From Fragum whitleyi (taxonomy: Eukaryota > Mollusca > Bivalvia > Cardiida > Cardiidae), in assembly GCA_948146395.1 (NCBI GenBank), contig OX411560.1, forward strand, positions 186,001-250,000: a stretch of 64,000 nt of DNA. The letters run 5' to 3'. Under the pieces are notes generated by a model, which had not been told where the DNA came from, did not search any database, and saw only the letters and a list, made by a program, of their open reading frames with translations. Made by a program: the position numbers and the translations under genes. Below, piece by piece: positions 12,501 to 24,032 of this stretch; the stretch's first letter is position 1, and every line of letters starts with the position of its first letter.

Positions 12501-14318
12501 TGACATGCGCATGCAACGGGGTATTGGATATGGAAATAATTTCCAGTCTATAATCTAAACGAAAGTCTTAGTTTAAAACAACAACAACCACAAAAGACGC
12601 CGGATTATCCCCCTTTAATAATTCCATCTTTCTGGTGTAGAACTTTTCAAAAGTCGAAAATAAAGGTAAAACTACGCAAAATATCAACTTAAATGCTCTC
12701 TCGATTTCTTTATTACGGTTCATGTTTAAAAGCAAATAAAAAATAGGCATGAAAATCCGAGAAACGCAAATTTAACTGGATCATCGAATTCGGCAAAAAC
12801 ATGTTGAACCCACAATGTTTCAGTCACAGATTCATGGATTCAGGGGCCAAATTATTTGTCACCCGAACGGGTACCGAATTTGTTGTTTTTTCAGCCGGGT
12901 CACACATAGAAATCAGCATGTTGCATACCGCTTAATTTGAAAACGGTTTGCAAAATCTTGTCAGCCAGAACATAGCACAGGGCTTTTTTAGCGTTTTTTA
13001 TCTCTTATACTGGTTGCCCCCTTTATCGCGGACCTATCGCATCATCGTACAATTGCGAACAATTGGAAGAGATTACCATTGATCTAACATTTCTACCAGT
13101 TAAATCAACCTTTTTGATATTAAAATACTCTATAATATGCTTCTTACACTGCTTTTATAACAGGGCTCTCTACCAAATAGATAGGGCTTACTGCTTATTT
13201 AAGTGGATTTTATTATGGACGGCTAGGAGTATATAGAGTCAGTGTTTTCAGTTTTCATTCTTTAATAATGTGACATCATTTCTACTACAGGTGTTTACAA
13301 ACAAACCAACACTCTGAAATGTAAAACATGGAACAATTTTCAATAAAATCAAAGAAAGCTACTCTCAATCATAATTCGGTCACGGCTGCGTAATTTGCAA
13401 CGTGAACATTGCGGGAAAGGATTATTATGTCATTTGCTGACACAATACTCCTATTCCTATAATGTTCTGAAGTAAATAGTTTAACTCACTTTCTGTCAAT
13501 ATTACAAAAGATGCATTTAACCCTTTTCTACATAACTTTATCATTTCTCTAATCTGAACCCTTTAACAGTGAAATTACGTTTCTGCTGTACTGTTCACAA
13601 ATGTTCGCTAAACATGCTTTACATGGAAAGGATAAACATGACTTCTGTATACAATTAAAGATAACCTACCAATTTAAGGAATTAAGTGTTTCACACTCAC
13701 CAAAACATCAACACATGTCTACAATCATCGCGTGACTGTCAGTACTGAAAATATTAAAGAGTAATAGTGCGAGCTAGGGTAAAAGAAGGAATTGTTAATT
13801 AAAGGATTGCAAGCGCGCCAAAGGACTAAAAGGACCGAAATCAGAATTCGAGATATTTTAACAACCGAACTGATATCAAACCGATTGAAACAACGGAATA
13901 TCATCTCAACGTATTTCCAATTTAAGAAAACATCATAAGAAAGGGAAATATGAAATCCAAGATAACTTACAAATGAAAGTGATCCATTTCCCCCTAATTT
14001 TCTAAACAAACGATTTAAACATAGATGTTGCCTATTCAATCAATTCTGTCCAACTGAGGATTTGAAAAAGTCACATGACCAACTGACCACTTGTGGAGGG
14101 AAATGTAAAATGAAGCAAAACCGTGTTGAGCAATAGGAAAAAGTATAGTACAACTTAATTGACCTGTCCAACCAAAAGTGACCCTACAACACTTTCTTAA
14201 ATCCACATCGACAGTTTTTCATATCCATATCAAAAGTAGGTCAATTCTTGGAAGTTTCAATATTACCACAGAGTTCGATTGAAACCAGAGTAGCCATCTT
14301 ATATGCTGGGTAGTAACA
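12501..14318. other. Intergenic, nothing recognised
   Basis: No open frame with splice signals and no domain pattern on either strand. A 104-codon minus-strand frame at 13725-14039 has no recognisable domain and low-complexity composition, so I leave it uncalled. Confidence 0.4.
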
Positions 14319-14324
14319 GAATAG

Positions 14325-14546
14325 CAGACTTCACGAAATACCGCCGGTCCCACTGACATGTCTGGTAAAAATCATGCCGGTCCGGTAAGTGTCGCATGAA
14401 TACAGGACCGACTGACCTGTAAATTCTGGCCACATACACAATGTGTTAAATTGTACCGTCTGGTGAAATTTTCTTCGGTCTGGTAAAAAGTTCACGTTTA
14501 CGAGACCCACGGTCTGGTAAAAAATATGTGTATTTCGTGAAGTCTG
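14325..14546. mobile_element. 222-bp MITE with perfect 17-bp TIRs and 6-bp TSD
   Basis: The left terminus CAGACTTCACGAAATAC (14325-14341) is the exact reverse complement of the right terminus GTATTTCGTGAAGTCTG (14530-14546). The hexamer GAATAG stands immediately outside on both sides (14319-14324 and 14547-14552), as expected of a target site duplication. The interior holds four or five copies of a GGTCTGGTAAAAA-like phrase. No transposase is encoded. Perfect ends and duplication suggest a recent insertion. The class is not assigned. Confidence 0.85.
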
Positions 14547-14552
14547 GAATAG

Positions 14553-16935
14553 AACAGAAATTTTTTTAACTTTATTTTCTTCCACCAAAAAGAAAGCTTA
14601 AAATCTTTTTGCCAATTTAGAATTTCAAAAAATACAACAGTTAACATATTTTCAGTAATGATTGTGAAAACTATTTTTTATGAAGAATGAGAGGGACAAT
14701 GAGGGCACCTGAATTCATTACCCCTTCTAATCATTCGATGTCCCCATAATAATTTATTTCATGAGATCGATAAGTATTTTGGCTGGTATCTGGTGCCAAA
14801 TAGTATATTTAGTCTTAAAAGCGCCCTGGACGGACCCGTGTTGGACCAAGCAATTTCTACCCAAATGTCGCGAAACCGGCTTCTCTAGGGAGAATCCCCA
14901 AATACTTTGTTGAAAAACCACTTTGTTTTTCGCTAGATAGATATGTAAGGAGTTAGTTAAAGAAGATCTCGTGTAACTATCTTTAGAATTAACGAAGTAA
15001 CGTGTGTTTTTGTGGGGACGGGTAGATTTTTCTGAATATGTCAGTTGCATCCCTTGTTATAATATTTACATGTAAGAGATAAAAAACGCTAAAAAAGCCC
15101 TGTGGAACATAGAGCTGTTTTTTTTATTGTGGCCGGCTGAAAAACAGGGACCGATTACGCAACAAAAAAGGTTGGCCTCAGGATTTGATAACAACCTAAC
15201 AATATCACAATAATGAAAAATACACAAGAAAAAGTATATCAGGGGTTGAAAATTCCAGGTGCCCGCTCGCATTGGCAAGTAGGAATTGCTGGAGGGCGAG
15301 TAGAATTTCAGGTGAGCTAGTCTGACGGGGTGAGTATAAATTTAGGCTTTCAATCATGCAAGGAAAAGTTCATCTTAAAACAAAATACCATTACATTGTA
15401 GCAGTGTTTCTGCCAGGATCAATTTTTTTTAGGGTCATTTGTGACCCCCTGTCTTCATTTCTCGGGGTCATTTAGAATTTTAGGGGGTCATTTTTGTAAA
15501 TGACCAAATCTAGATGTTTTTTCTGAAAGAGTTATGTAACCAAAATATAGAGTGAATCACTTGAATTTTTAAGAAATAAATGAACAAAATGCAGAGGAAT
15601 CCGCTTATTTGTCAGGAGAAAGTTTGCTTTTAAGCAGAGGTTTCTAGTATCCAAAAACCACGTCTCAGTATCCCAACCTAAAAGGTGTACAAGTATATTT
15701 TCGGCATTAGAATCAACGCATATACATGTATAAATACATGTATATTTGACCAATTCTGATGAATTGCTAATTTCTGTGTCCCATTTTTATTGTATGAAAA
15801 TTGAAAATTGGGTAGTTTTGAAAATAATTTATGTCTTTATAATCAATTATCCCGAGGACCAACGGCTTTCAAATCCAAAGGTCACCGATCGGTACGAGTT
15901 AGAAGTTCCGACGTGAATTTGGTTAGCAAACATTAACGAAGGCCAGCCTATGTGTTTAATATATCACTATTTATACAATTTAGTAAAGATGTCGAGTAAA
16001 CACAAGAGAAAAGCGTGTCGTTGTGAAAACACCGACGCGTTCGACCAGGCAACGTGTTTGGCGTTGCGTTTAAATTCTGTCATTCCCTGAGAAATTTATA
16101 GAGTGCTGTCATTCCGAAAAAGGTTTTGACAAGAAAGCTAATGGTTTTCTCACGTCTTTATCACTCGGATATTTTAATTAGGATTAATATTTTAGATTTT
16201 ATGTAAGTAATTTTGGCTATGAAATGACTTCATAGCTTTTTTTTTCAAACCACAACAATATTTGCAGGCGAGATTTCTTTTTATCCCAAAGAAAGAAAAT
16301 GAAAAAAGAAGAAGAGTGCGATGAAATTAGTTGTCTGAAATACTGTCAGCAACTCTCAAAAAAAAAGAAAATGTGAAGTAGAGCATTAATTTAAACACTT
16401 AATCAACACAATCAAATAACAAAAAAGAATAGGGAAAACGTGTGATCAACATCTTAACATGTTGACGCGTCTTCGTGTACTTCAGAATCGCGGCAACGCC
16501 CGGAATGATAGTCAAACTCGTAAATTTGTATTTTGAGTATTTTTGTCCTGATGTAACCTCCTGATTGTTTCTTATATCCGATAAAATAGGTTCCCAGGGC
16601 AATAAATTTGTTTCTATTTAAACTGCAAACATCAATAGAACAACAACAACAGGGTTGACAGATATATCCGCAAAAAAAAAATATGTATAGACAATACATT
16701 TTGTAAACTTTATATCATTGATATTTCAAAGTTTTTTCAATTTATTCTTTATTTTCTTTGTATAGTAAAGATATTTTTTATTCTTCTTCAGATATATTAA
16801 GATATTCTATTGAGCTAATAAACACATCAAAATGGTTAAAAAAAAAAATCTTTTTTATTTTCTAAATGACTAAAATAACAACTATAACATGATTAAAATT
16901 TCATATACTGGTAATAACTTATTCTCCCAACTAAT
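14553..16935. other. Intergenic, no gene called
   Basis: AT-rich. At 15415-15500 the phrase GGGGTCATTT recurs a few times. At 15988-16089 a 33-codon frame opens with ATG and is lysine- and cysteine-rich but has no splice partner I can support. Nothing else is recognised. Confidence 0.35.
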
Positions 16936-16937
16936 AT

Positions 16938-17035
16938 TTTTTGGCCAAAAGGTCCTATTTTGAAAAATATTGTGGCCCAAACGTCCGTGGCCAAAACGTC
17001 CTGGCCAAAACGTCCGTGGCCTAAAATTAATGTCC
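16938..17035. repeat. Short tandem GTGGCCAAAACGTCC repeats
   Basis: About four imperfect 14-16-bp units of the type TGGCCAAAACGTCC lie in under 100 bp. The stretch to about 18290 holds no supported exon; 17790-18060 contains several ATTTGGCGA phrases, probably decayed repeat. Confidence 0.5.
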
Positions 17036-18297
17036 CTCCACCATGTAAGAGATGTGATTTGTTGGTGAGATAATCATTGCTTTAGTTTTACCTGGATTTG
17101 GTAACATTAGTTACATTTTGTCTGCACCAGACATCTATTTCAAAAAGACACTATTTTGAATTAATTTGCAGACTTCATTTGGTGATTGTCCAATCAAACT
17201 AACAATTGCAAAATTTTGTCATCTGCAAAAAGATCTGTTGAAGATGTAGTCTGATGTAAAGGCAAATCATTAATATACAGGAGAAAAAAGGATAGGGCTC
17301 AAGACAGAGCCATTTTAGTCTAGAAATACATGTAGTTGTTGCAGTTACTTCCCTTATATTCCTGCTTGAACAGGGAAGAGAAGTGTCCCTTGTGAATTCT
17401 TCAAAAATGGCCAACTTGTAAATCAATTTCTTTATTATGGTGCATCTTTTCTTATGCCACATATGCAAGATGGCTAAAACAAGAGGTACCCCCAAAAAAA
17501 CCAACACAATTTTAGTATAAATGGCAAAAATAAGACAGCGCAAAAATATCTCAAAGTACGGTATTTATACAAATTTTGCACTTTTTAAGAGACATACAGT
17601 TTTAGCCAACAGCACTTTATGTACATGTATAATAATTGAAAATTATTCAGGGGAGCCGCTTGTATTTGACTCTTAACACAGGGTTTGGACCCCCAATAAT
17701 CTGTAATTATCTTTATTTGACCCTTAATTTGACCCTTATAAATTTCTCTCAAAGGAGTAATTGTGACCACCTTGACAAAAATTTCTAAGGCTGGGCCTTC
17801 TCTGGGGGTCGCCATTGTCGCCAAATGCGAAAATGAAATGAATTTGGCGATTAAAAAATGAAATTGGCGATTAAAATATGAAATTGGCGAAATAACTGGC
17901 GACAAAAATCCAAACTTTTATCCATTAGCAATTATTGGAAGAAAAATGGCTACAAATTTGGCTCCTAAAATCCAAATTTGGCTCTTTTTTTTTTCGATTT
18001 GGCGAAAGTGTTGGTGAAAAGAAATTTCAGTCCAGAGAAGGCCCTGCTAAGGGTCAAATCTATGTGTTATCCTTCAAATTTTACATGAATGATCTTCTAT
18101 CCTATCTTATTTTTTACAAATTAATTACTTATTTCATATCTACACACGAAAAGGTGAATTGACTCTCGAAGCTGAAAATCATACTCTTGATTTGCTCTTC
18201 GTGTTGTTTTGACCCCTTTAAAATCAGTTTTGACCCCAACAATTTCATGGTTGACGAGTCAGTGACTCATTAATTTCAAACACTAACAGGAGCCCTG

Positions 18298-18357
18298 TTC
18301 ATTTTACTTTCTAGAAATACAGGTATATCAAAAGAATCATGGCAACACAGAATCCTA
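18298..18357 (+). pseudogene. Upstream duplicate of the exon-1 start region
   Basis: About 60 bp nearly match the sequence around the start codon of the zinc-finger gene at 18465-18528 (shared: TTCATTTTAC, AGAAATACAGGTA, TATCAAAAGAATCATGGC, ACACAGAATCCT). After CCT the copies diverge and this one reaches TAG after ten codons. Between the copies lies a fragment of an hAT-like terminus (18399-18452). This is read as a broken duplicate; which copy is transcribed cannot be decided from sequence. Confidence 0.6.
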
Positions 18358-18398
18358 TCTATGTTATTTAGCAAGCAACAGGGGTCGACACTTACTGG

Positions 18399-18452
18399 TA
18401 GTGTTGGGCAATCAGTTTAAAATCACAATCGATAATCGGTTTTTAGTTGTAT
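18399..18452 (+). mobile_element. hAT-like element terminus fragment
   Basis: TAGTGTTGGGCAATC followed by AATCGATAATCGGTTTTTAG matches the left end of the element at 27933-28341. Only this end is present. Confidence 0.5.
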
Positions 18453-18511
18453 AATAATTAGAAATTCATTTTACCTTTTAGAAATACAGGTACCAGTATA
18501 TCAAAAGAATC

Positions 18512-18607
18512 ATGGCGACACAGAATCCTTGTATAGACCAGTATGAGGACCACCCTCTTTATAGAGATATTCTGAAATCCATACTGAAATCCCAAATACA
18601 GACACTT
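18512..18607 (+). CDS. Zinc-finger gene, exon 1 (start codon)
   Basis: The first coding exon gives residues 1-32, beginning MATQNPCIDQYEDHPLYRDI and continuing with a short Lys/Ser/Ile-rich, possibly helical stretch. The donor CTT|GTAAGT at 18608 is consensus and leaves phase 0, matching the phase-0 acceptor of 22507. The ATG is chosen because it opens the only frame that joins in phase to exons 2-5 (total 1413 nt, 470 residues). A pyrimidine-AG (TTTTACCTTTTAG) about 30 bp upstream may mean that the 5' UTR is itself spliced. The product is not recognised. An inverted monomer-type repeat begins within 20 bp of the donor. Confidence 0.7.
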
Positions 18608-18624
18608 GTAAGTTGTAATCTATG

Positions 18625-18965
18625 TTATTATACACCCTACCTACGAGGTAGAGGGGGATATATTGGTTTCACCATGTCTGTCTGTCTGTCTGCCCGTTCA
18701 TCCATGATCTGTAGACCTTTTTGTTTCCAGACTCTTACTTAAGAACCAAGTGACCTAGAATCTCGAAACTTCATACAAATGCTGCTTATGACCCAAGGAG
18801 TGCCCAATTTTTTTTTAGTTCCCATAGATCAAAGATCAAGATCACAGTCAGCCTTTGTTCAATTTTTGTTTCTGGACTCTTAAACCAGAGCCAAACAACC
18901 TACAATCATGAAACTTCAATATCTCTTATATTTGGACAAAGCACTTGGGGGGGGGGGGGTTTATA
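18625..18965 (-). repeat. Inverted copy of the 5296-6121 family
   Basis: The minus strand reads the same monomer and GGACAGACAGACAG tail as at 5296-6121, including CCCCTCTACCTCGTAGG and the TATAATA end. It occupies the start of intron 1. 18966-19406 that follows holds no supported feature. Confidence 0.6.
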
Positions 18966-19406
18966 AGCCTGCTTTTCAAAAGCTCTAGTTTAGCAATTGA
19001 TACCAGGAAAAAAGAATAGCAGGGGCCCAGTCGCCCATGGCCCCTAGATTTTCGGCTGGGCCTGTAAACTATTAGAGAAATTGTCTATACCCCTAATGTT
19101 AAATATTGAATTTTAGAAATCTGAGCCCCTAAGTTGAAATTTTTTGTCTTTTTTCCCAGGACAGAGTTGAACACTAACATGAGTCTGAGACTCCTCATTT
19201 TCTAGACAGGAATCCTTTATTTTGTAAGTTAGGAGTCCAGTAGTCTCCTTGATTGTATGAGAATATTTTGACATACTATTTATTTTTCTCTACTCTTGGC
19301 ATTTGGCTATTGCCATTTGCCAAGCAGCTAAACATGTTAGTTTGCTAAGACTAATTTTGAACAAGTATTTGTTGACTAAGATACCAAAGATGCAACTTGT
19401 GGTCAA

Positions 19407-19636
19407 TTAACCCTTTGCTGTTTAATCCCTGCTTTTTACGTGCCTGTGATTTTATGATTGAGAAAACATTGTGAAAAAAAGAAGAAATTGCTTCTGACAA
19501 GCAATTTCTTCCTTTTCCACACTATTTTCTACCCTACTGAATGGTTATTTTTCAAAAAAAATCCACTTTTGATATTCGTCTGCAAAACATTTGAATTTGG
19601 ACAGGTCCAAAATTTTGTAAAACAGGAAAGGGTTAA
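19407..19636 (+). mobile_element. TTAA MITE with hairpin core, copy 1
   Basis: A 230-bp element begins TTAACCCTTTGCTGTTTAAT and ends ACAGGAAAGGGTTAA. The TTAACCCTTT/AAAGGGTTAA ends form a short inverted repeat with TTAA as probable target site. The centre folds perfectly (GAAGAAATTGCTTCTGACAAGCAATTTCTTC). Six further intact copies are at 34692, 38919, 48737, 55696, 59654 and 62495. TTAA plus CCC...GGG suggests piggyBac-type mobilisation (inference). Non-coding. Confidence 0.8.
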
Positions 19637-19704
19637 AAAGTAAAGAGATAAAGTCAGGAGAGGAGGAAAGAGGGAACACCAGCAGCAAAAGTAATTAAAT
19701 TTCA

Positions 19705-20860
19705 TCATATGACCGACGGTGCCGGAGTGAAATAATCCCGTTGAATATTTTTGATATTACACGGGTGTTATTACACTAGTTGAATAACTATGCAAATGAG
19801 CTCAGAGCGAATAGCAACGCTTTTTTGTAATCGCGAAAATGACATCATAATATGTTTTGTGACGTCATTTTTGAACTGTGTTATAAGTTTGGCGGAAAAT
19901 TGAAATTGAATTTCAACAATTTTGACGATTTTTTGCTAAAATTCAGGTCATATTATAAACAGAATATCAAATTTGTGCTCATAAAATACTGAATTTTTAC
20001 TCTTCAAAAAAAGTTCTTTGACACTGAATTAACGTACGATTTTTCTGAGTTAATGTAAAACTTAGATAAATATTGGTTGATTTGTGAACAGTAATAAGAA
20101 TGTATTTTATCACATGTAATTGAGAAAAATTACTTGACCACGTTTCTCAATAGAGATGTCAACGTCAAATATCGTAAAATCTCAATTCTCATTAGGCATG
20201 TGCAGTTCCAGATTAACTGAAAAGTCTTGATAGCTCTCCATTGTGTTGTGGATTAAATGCCATTGTTTAATTGCTTTTGAAATTGAACGTCTAGGCACGC
20301 ACCTGTAATGAAAACATGTCAAACATACTGAGGAACCGCGTCATAAAGTTTTTGGTCGCCACAAAGCAGGCTCTATAAGACAAGCCGTTGCAAATGACTT
20401 TGTAGTTTCCAGACAGACTATCAACATACACTTAGGTCTCCAGTCTAAGTTGGATCTCTGGTGAGAAAGTGTGGAACCAGATAAGAGAGGTCAAGTTTGC
20501 CACTATAAGACACGTGCGACGTAACGCCCTTAATCAACGTCTCTGTTACAAATCTTTGATCAGAAAAAGTAATTTTGTTTTAATACAGTGTGAAAATGCA
20601 TTGACTTCACAATCATTGATTGACTTTGCTCATACATATAGATATTTATGTCAAAATTATAATCTGTATATAGATCAAATGTCAAAGAACTTTTTTTGAA
20701 GAGTATATTAAACTCGTCATCTATAAACAGATTAAATGAGGCACAGCCTTGTTTTTATCTGTTTATAGGTGACTCGTTTGATAAATTCAGTTTTCAATGA
20801 CCACTCATTCAATATCCTCTATACCCTGTATAGGACTGTAAAAAATCTAATAAATATATA
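19705..20860 (+). mobile_element. ~1.15-kb repeat, GACGGTGCCGGAGTGAAATAA family
   Basis: The left part (GAGTGAAATAA, CCCGTTGAATATTTT, TTACACGGGTGTTATTACACTAG, ATGCAAATGAGCTCAGAG) and the right end (TGACCACTCATTCAATATCC) recur inverted and internally deleted at 34190-34606, and again at 60455-60860. The copy includes a foldback around ATCTATAAACAGATTAAATGAGG...TTTATCTGTTTATAGGTGA. Non-coding. It fills part of intron 1. Confidence 0.55.
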
Positions 20861-21477
20861 CATAAATTATATACACTTTACCACAGGGTGCTCTAACTAG
20901 CTCACAAGGATATTTTAATCTGGTTAAAGACCCAGGTAATTGATTAAATTAATTTTTGATATGGCTCAAGTTGAATAAAAAGTTTAAAAATATTTGCATT
21001 TGAAAATATACTTGGGTACTGAATACACTGGGTGTAACTTAATGCCGTGGTTCAGTATTTATTATTTCCCATGCCCCCACATGGATAAGATCTGGGACAT
21101 ATGATAAATTTGTTCTACTAGTCCCAGTCTGTCAATCTATCTGTTTGTTTGTGAAAAACATAACCTGAAAACCTAACTCGCAACTTAACATTTTCTTCTA
21201 ACTTCAACACTATTCAAGTGACAATTTAATGCATATATTTTGCATTAAGGATCCTCTTATCAAAACACATCATCTAAGGTAGAGGTAGATTATCAAGGTC
21301 AAACTTATTAAAAACAAGAGCTGTCACTGTAAGATGACAATGCCCCCGACACCGCTTTGATTTAGAAGTTATGGCCAATGTTAAAGTTTTTGGACGGAAT
21401 GACGGACGGACGGACAGACGGACGGACGGACGGACAGACGGACGGACGGACAAGTCAAATTTATGATGCCTCCCTAT

Positions 21478-21695
21478 CGGGGGCATAAAAACTGTCATTT
21501 TAGGGGCATTACCGCTTTTTATTTAATGCTTTTCGGTGGTTTATCGAGAAATAACGGTAGATTATCACTTGATAAACTCACCGCAAAAGCAGTGAAATTA
21601 TCAAAAACTTATACCCTGCTTTTGTGCATTTCACCCTATCTGACGTCATCCATGCGGGGCGAAATAAGTGACGTCACAATGAACGTTGTATAGGA
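21478..21695 (-). mobile_element. Repeat end carrying paired TGACGTCA-like sites
   Basis: The reverse complement matches 28700-28860: ACGTTCATTGTGACGTCACTT, GATGACGTCAGATAGGGTGAAATG, CAGGGTATAA, AGTGATAATCTACCGTTATTTCT. Two CRE-type palindromes (TGACGTCA/TGACGTCAC) lie within 35 bp. A GACGGACGGACAGACGG tract precedes it at 21395-21450. Confidence 0.5.
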
Positions 21696-21904
21696 ATCAC
21701 GTACTTTCTACCAAAGCAGGAATAGTCCATGTTCATCATCAGTGCTCCAGCTAGGATTTTAAAAAGGCCAGGGTGGCAGTCAGGGTTTGACACTTACCAC
21801 CTTTTGCCATCAGCCTGAAGGACTTTTCATCTCTAATATTACAGGTCCTCCATGATAACAACAGGTCCTGCATGAAAACCGTTTTTGGTTTTTTAGCAAT
21901 TTAG

Positions 21905-22000
21905 GGGATAAATTGCAAGGAAAACATTGTTTGAAAAGAAGAAATCGCTATTGACAAGCAATTTCTTCTTTTTCTACAATGTTTTCCATTTAGTTATGCA
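21905..22000 (+). mobile_element. Hairpin-core relic of the TTAA MITE
   Basis: GAAAACATTGTTTGAAAAGAAGAAATCGC...GCAATTTCTTCTTTTTCTACAATGTTTTC is a long inverted repeat of the same core as 19407-19636, but the TTAACCC ends are missing. Confidence 0.45.
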
Positions 22001-22284
22001 AAGTTTAGTACATGTATTGGGAAAGGCAATTATTTTTTAAAAATCATAAATTTGAAATACTAAGTACTGCCAATAACTACAGGCCTTTAGGACCTGCAGC
22101 ATGATTGCATCTACCAGTCCTCCGGGTCCCTAAAACCCACACTGACAGGTGTCAGGCCTGAGGACTGGTGTTAGTGTTTATTCCTGCCAGTGTCTTAGAA
22201 GGGCACTTTGCACCAGATGAGCCAGGGATCTCCTTGAATCTACTGGAATTTTAACCCTTTTCAGATTTTTAAATCTTTGTTTAG

Positions 22285-22493
22285 GTTTTAAGTGCATCAC
22301 ATAATCTGCATTTGATGTTTATCTGTAATATTTATCTCTTTTCTAGTAAATCTATTATTTGGAAACTTTACACAAGTATCTCTGACTATATGAGACTCTG
22401 GAAAAAAAATCATTGCTGTGATATTGAAGTTTTGACATTGATTTGCTATATTTTACAGGAAGCTTCGCTGTCCAACAACAGCTCATGTTCTTA
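22285..22493 (+). repeat. Single-monomer copy of the 177-bp family
   Basis: One monomer (TGTTTATCTGTAATATTTATC, GGAAACTTTACACA) plus the tail AGCTTCGCTGTCC...CAGCTCATGTT matches 31566-32915. The tail ends 13 bp before the exon-2 acceptor of the zinc-finger gene, so the pyrimidine-rich acceptor tract sits at the very edge of the element. Confidence 0.6.
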
Positions 22494-22506
22494 TTATTTT
22501 TTCAAG

Positions 22507-22663
22507 GTGAACCAACTATCTACAAAGATCGGAGAAGAAACAGTAGTATTGACAGCTAGTTTAGATAATGGAAGTATAACAGATATCGGAACTGAATGTG
22601 GCCTGGACTTTATACGGGATAATACAGACATCAAATCTCAGTTTATGGGATTTTGTATGAAAC
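22507..22663 (+). CDS. Zinc-finger gene, exon 2
   Basis: The acceptor TTATTATTTTTTCAAG|GTG opens in phase 0 and the donor AAAC|GTAAGT closes in phase 1. The exon adds residues 33-84 and the first base of residue 85 (Arg when joined to exon 3). It starts VNQLSTKIGEETVVLTASLD and ends DNTDIKSQFMGFCMK. It is a compact, mixed-charge segment with alternating hydrophobic residues, the least low-complexity part of the protein and so the best query for a family search. I do not recognise the fold. Composition is less AT-rich than the flanking intron, which supports coding. Confidence 0.7.
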
Positions 22664-22847
22664 GTAAGTAGATTTGATCAGAACTAAACGTGGACTATAT
22701 CGGTAGATGCCAATTAAGTGGGCATCGAATACAGAATTTATTAAACTATTTACGCAGAGTGGCTTCATACATGAGTGTGATTAGGTTTTTAGTCTCATAC
22801 CACCATGAAATTAAAAAAAAAATTAATACTCTTTTCATATTTATTTC

Positions 22848-23062
22848 GGCCTGTCAATCTAGAGGTCCAGGATTCAACCCCCTATGGCGGCATTCATCCT
22901 TTCTGACTATTTGTCTACCACCAATTGGTTGATAATCATAGACCTATGTAGGATAGCAGCTGGAGGCTAGGAAAGGATGTAAAGGTAGAACTGGTGTTGG
23001 AAATAAAAGGAATCCATTGTTAGGTGCTCCAGCTAACTGAAATAATGTTGAAACAAACAAAA
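22848..23062 (+). mobile_element. tRNA-derived SINE, truncated head
   Basis: The body phrases CTGTCAATCTAGAGGTCC, GACTATTTGTCTACC, ATAGACCTATG, AGGCTAGGAAAGG and ATCCATTGTTAGGTGCTCC are in order, ending AATAATGTTGAAA with an AAACAAAC tail instead of CAAT. It lies in intron 2. The flanks (22750-22840, 23075-23245) belong to another family seen at 32990-33260, with TTAGTCTCATACC and TCAGCCAATCAGAATGCACA. Confidence 0.7.
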
Positions 23063-23972
23063 CAAATTTTCAAATCTTATAATTTTTGATCATTAAGCAA
23101 TAATGGAAGAATTTCTCCATCATGTTCAGACGTATGTTTTGCGCACAAGCTTAAGAATAGCTGTGTACTCAAAATTGTTTTTAATGAAGAATAAACCCAA
23201 TTTTTCAGCCAATCAGAATGCACAAAAATTAGTGAAAACAAATTGTGAAATAATAAATTATTTATCTTATGTTAATGTTTTAATTCCTAGAATGATAAAT
23301 ATGGAATCAACATGAGCCCAATGTCTGGTAATTAGGCCTTGGTTCAATGATTTTAAAAAGTAATTAGCTTATTAATAACAGAGTGTTCTTAATTCTTAAA
23401 TGAGTTGATGAATATTTTCTCTCAAATTGTCAAAAATTGTTCGTAATGACATCTTAGAAATCATATTAAGTGGGTTTTTTCATCTGGCTCTAATGAATGT
23501 ACCTCAGATCTTAGTCTATACAGCCTGATTTTCTTTTGCTACCCAGAGAAGACTTGATAAAAAGGAAAAAAGAACTGACTAAGAGTAAGTGCATCAAGAA
23601 TTTTTAGCACTTTGATTTTATGGCATGGTTAACCATTTTGAGGAGAAGTGGAGCTTAAAATGTCATAGATATTTTCAATTTGTTTGAAATATTAAAATCT
23701 AAATCCAGCAGGATAAGGGTTGATTTGAAGCTCTGGGCCCTAGGTTATAAAACTTTTCTCTTTCTCAATTCAAACTTTTCTCAAATTACCACTTGAAATT
23801 AAAGCAGCAGTTAAGCTGTAATACTAATATAATTGTATGAAAATAACAACTTATCAATATTATCTTTAATATTCATACATTTCTTTAAAATCAAAATTTG
23901 GTAAAAATTTTAGTTGAGCCTGAGAAAAGTTTTATAATCTCAGGCCCTGATATTTGATGTATCTTTTTCCAG

Positions 23973-24032
23973 GTTATCAATCCAGACAGAAAGAAAACAA
24001 ATCCATCAGTAAGAAATCCCAAAACAATAAAG
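23973..24032 (+). CDS. Zinc-finger gene, exon 3
   Basis: A 60-nt exon, acceptor ATCTTTTTCCAG, donor AAAG|GTAAAT, phase 1 on both sides. It completes Arg85, gives residues 86-104 (YQSRQKENKSISKKSQNNK) and the first base of Ala105. It is strongly basic and Asn/Ser-rich, resembling disordered nuclear linker sequence. Being symmetric (phase 1-1), it could be skipped without a frame change. Confidence 0.6.

Noticed and set aside
15988..16089. 33-codon frame starting ATG with basic, cysteine-containing N terminus
   Set aside because: Too short, no donor in frame, no downstream exon; could be a gene fragment but is not supportable.
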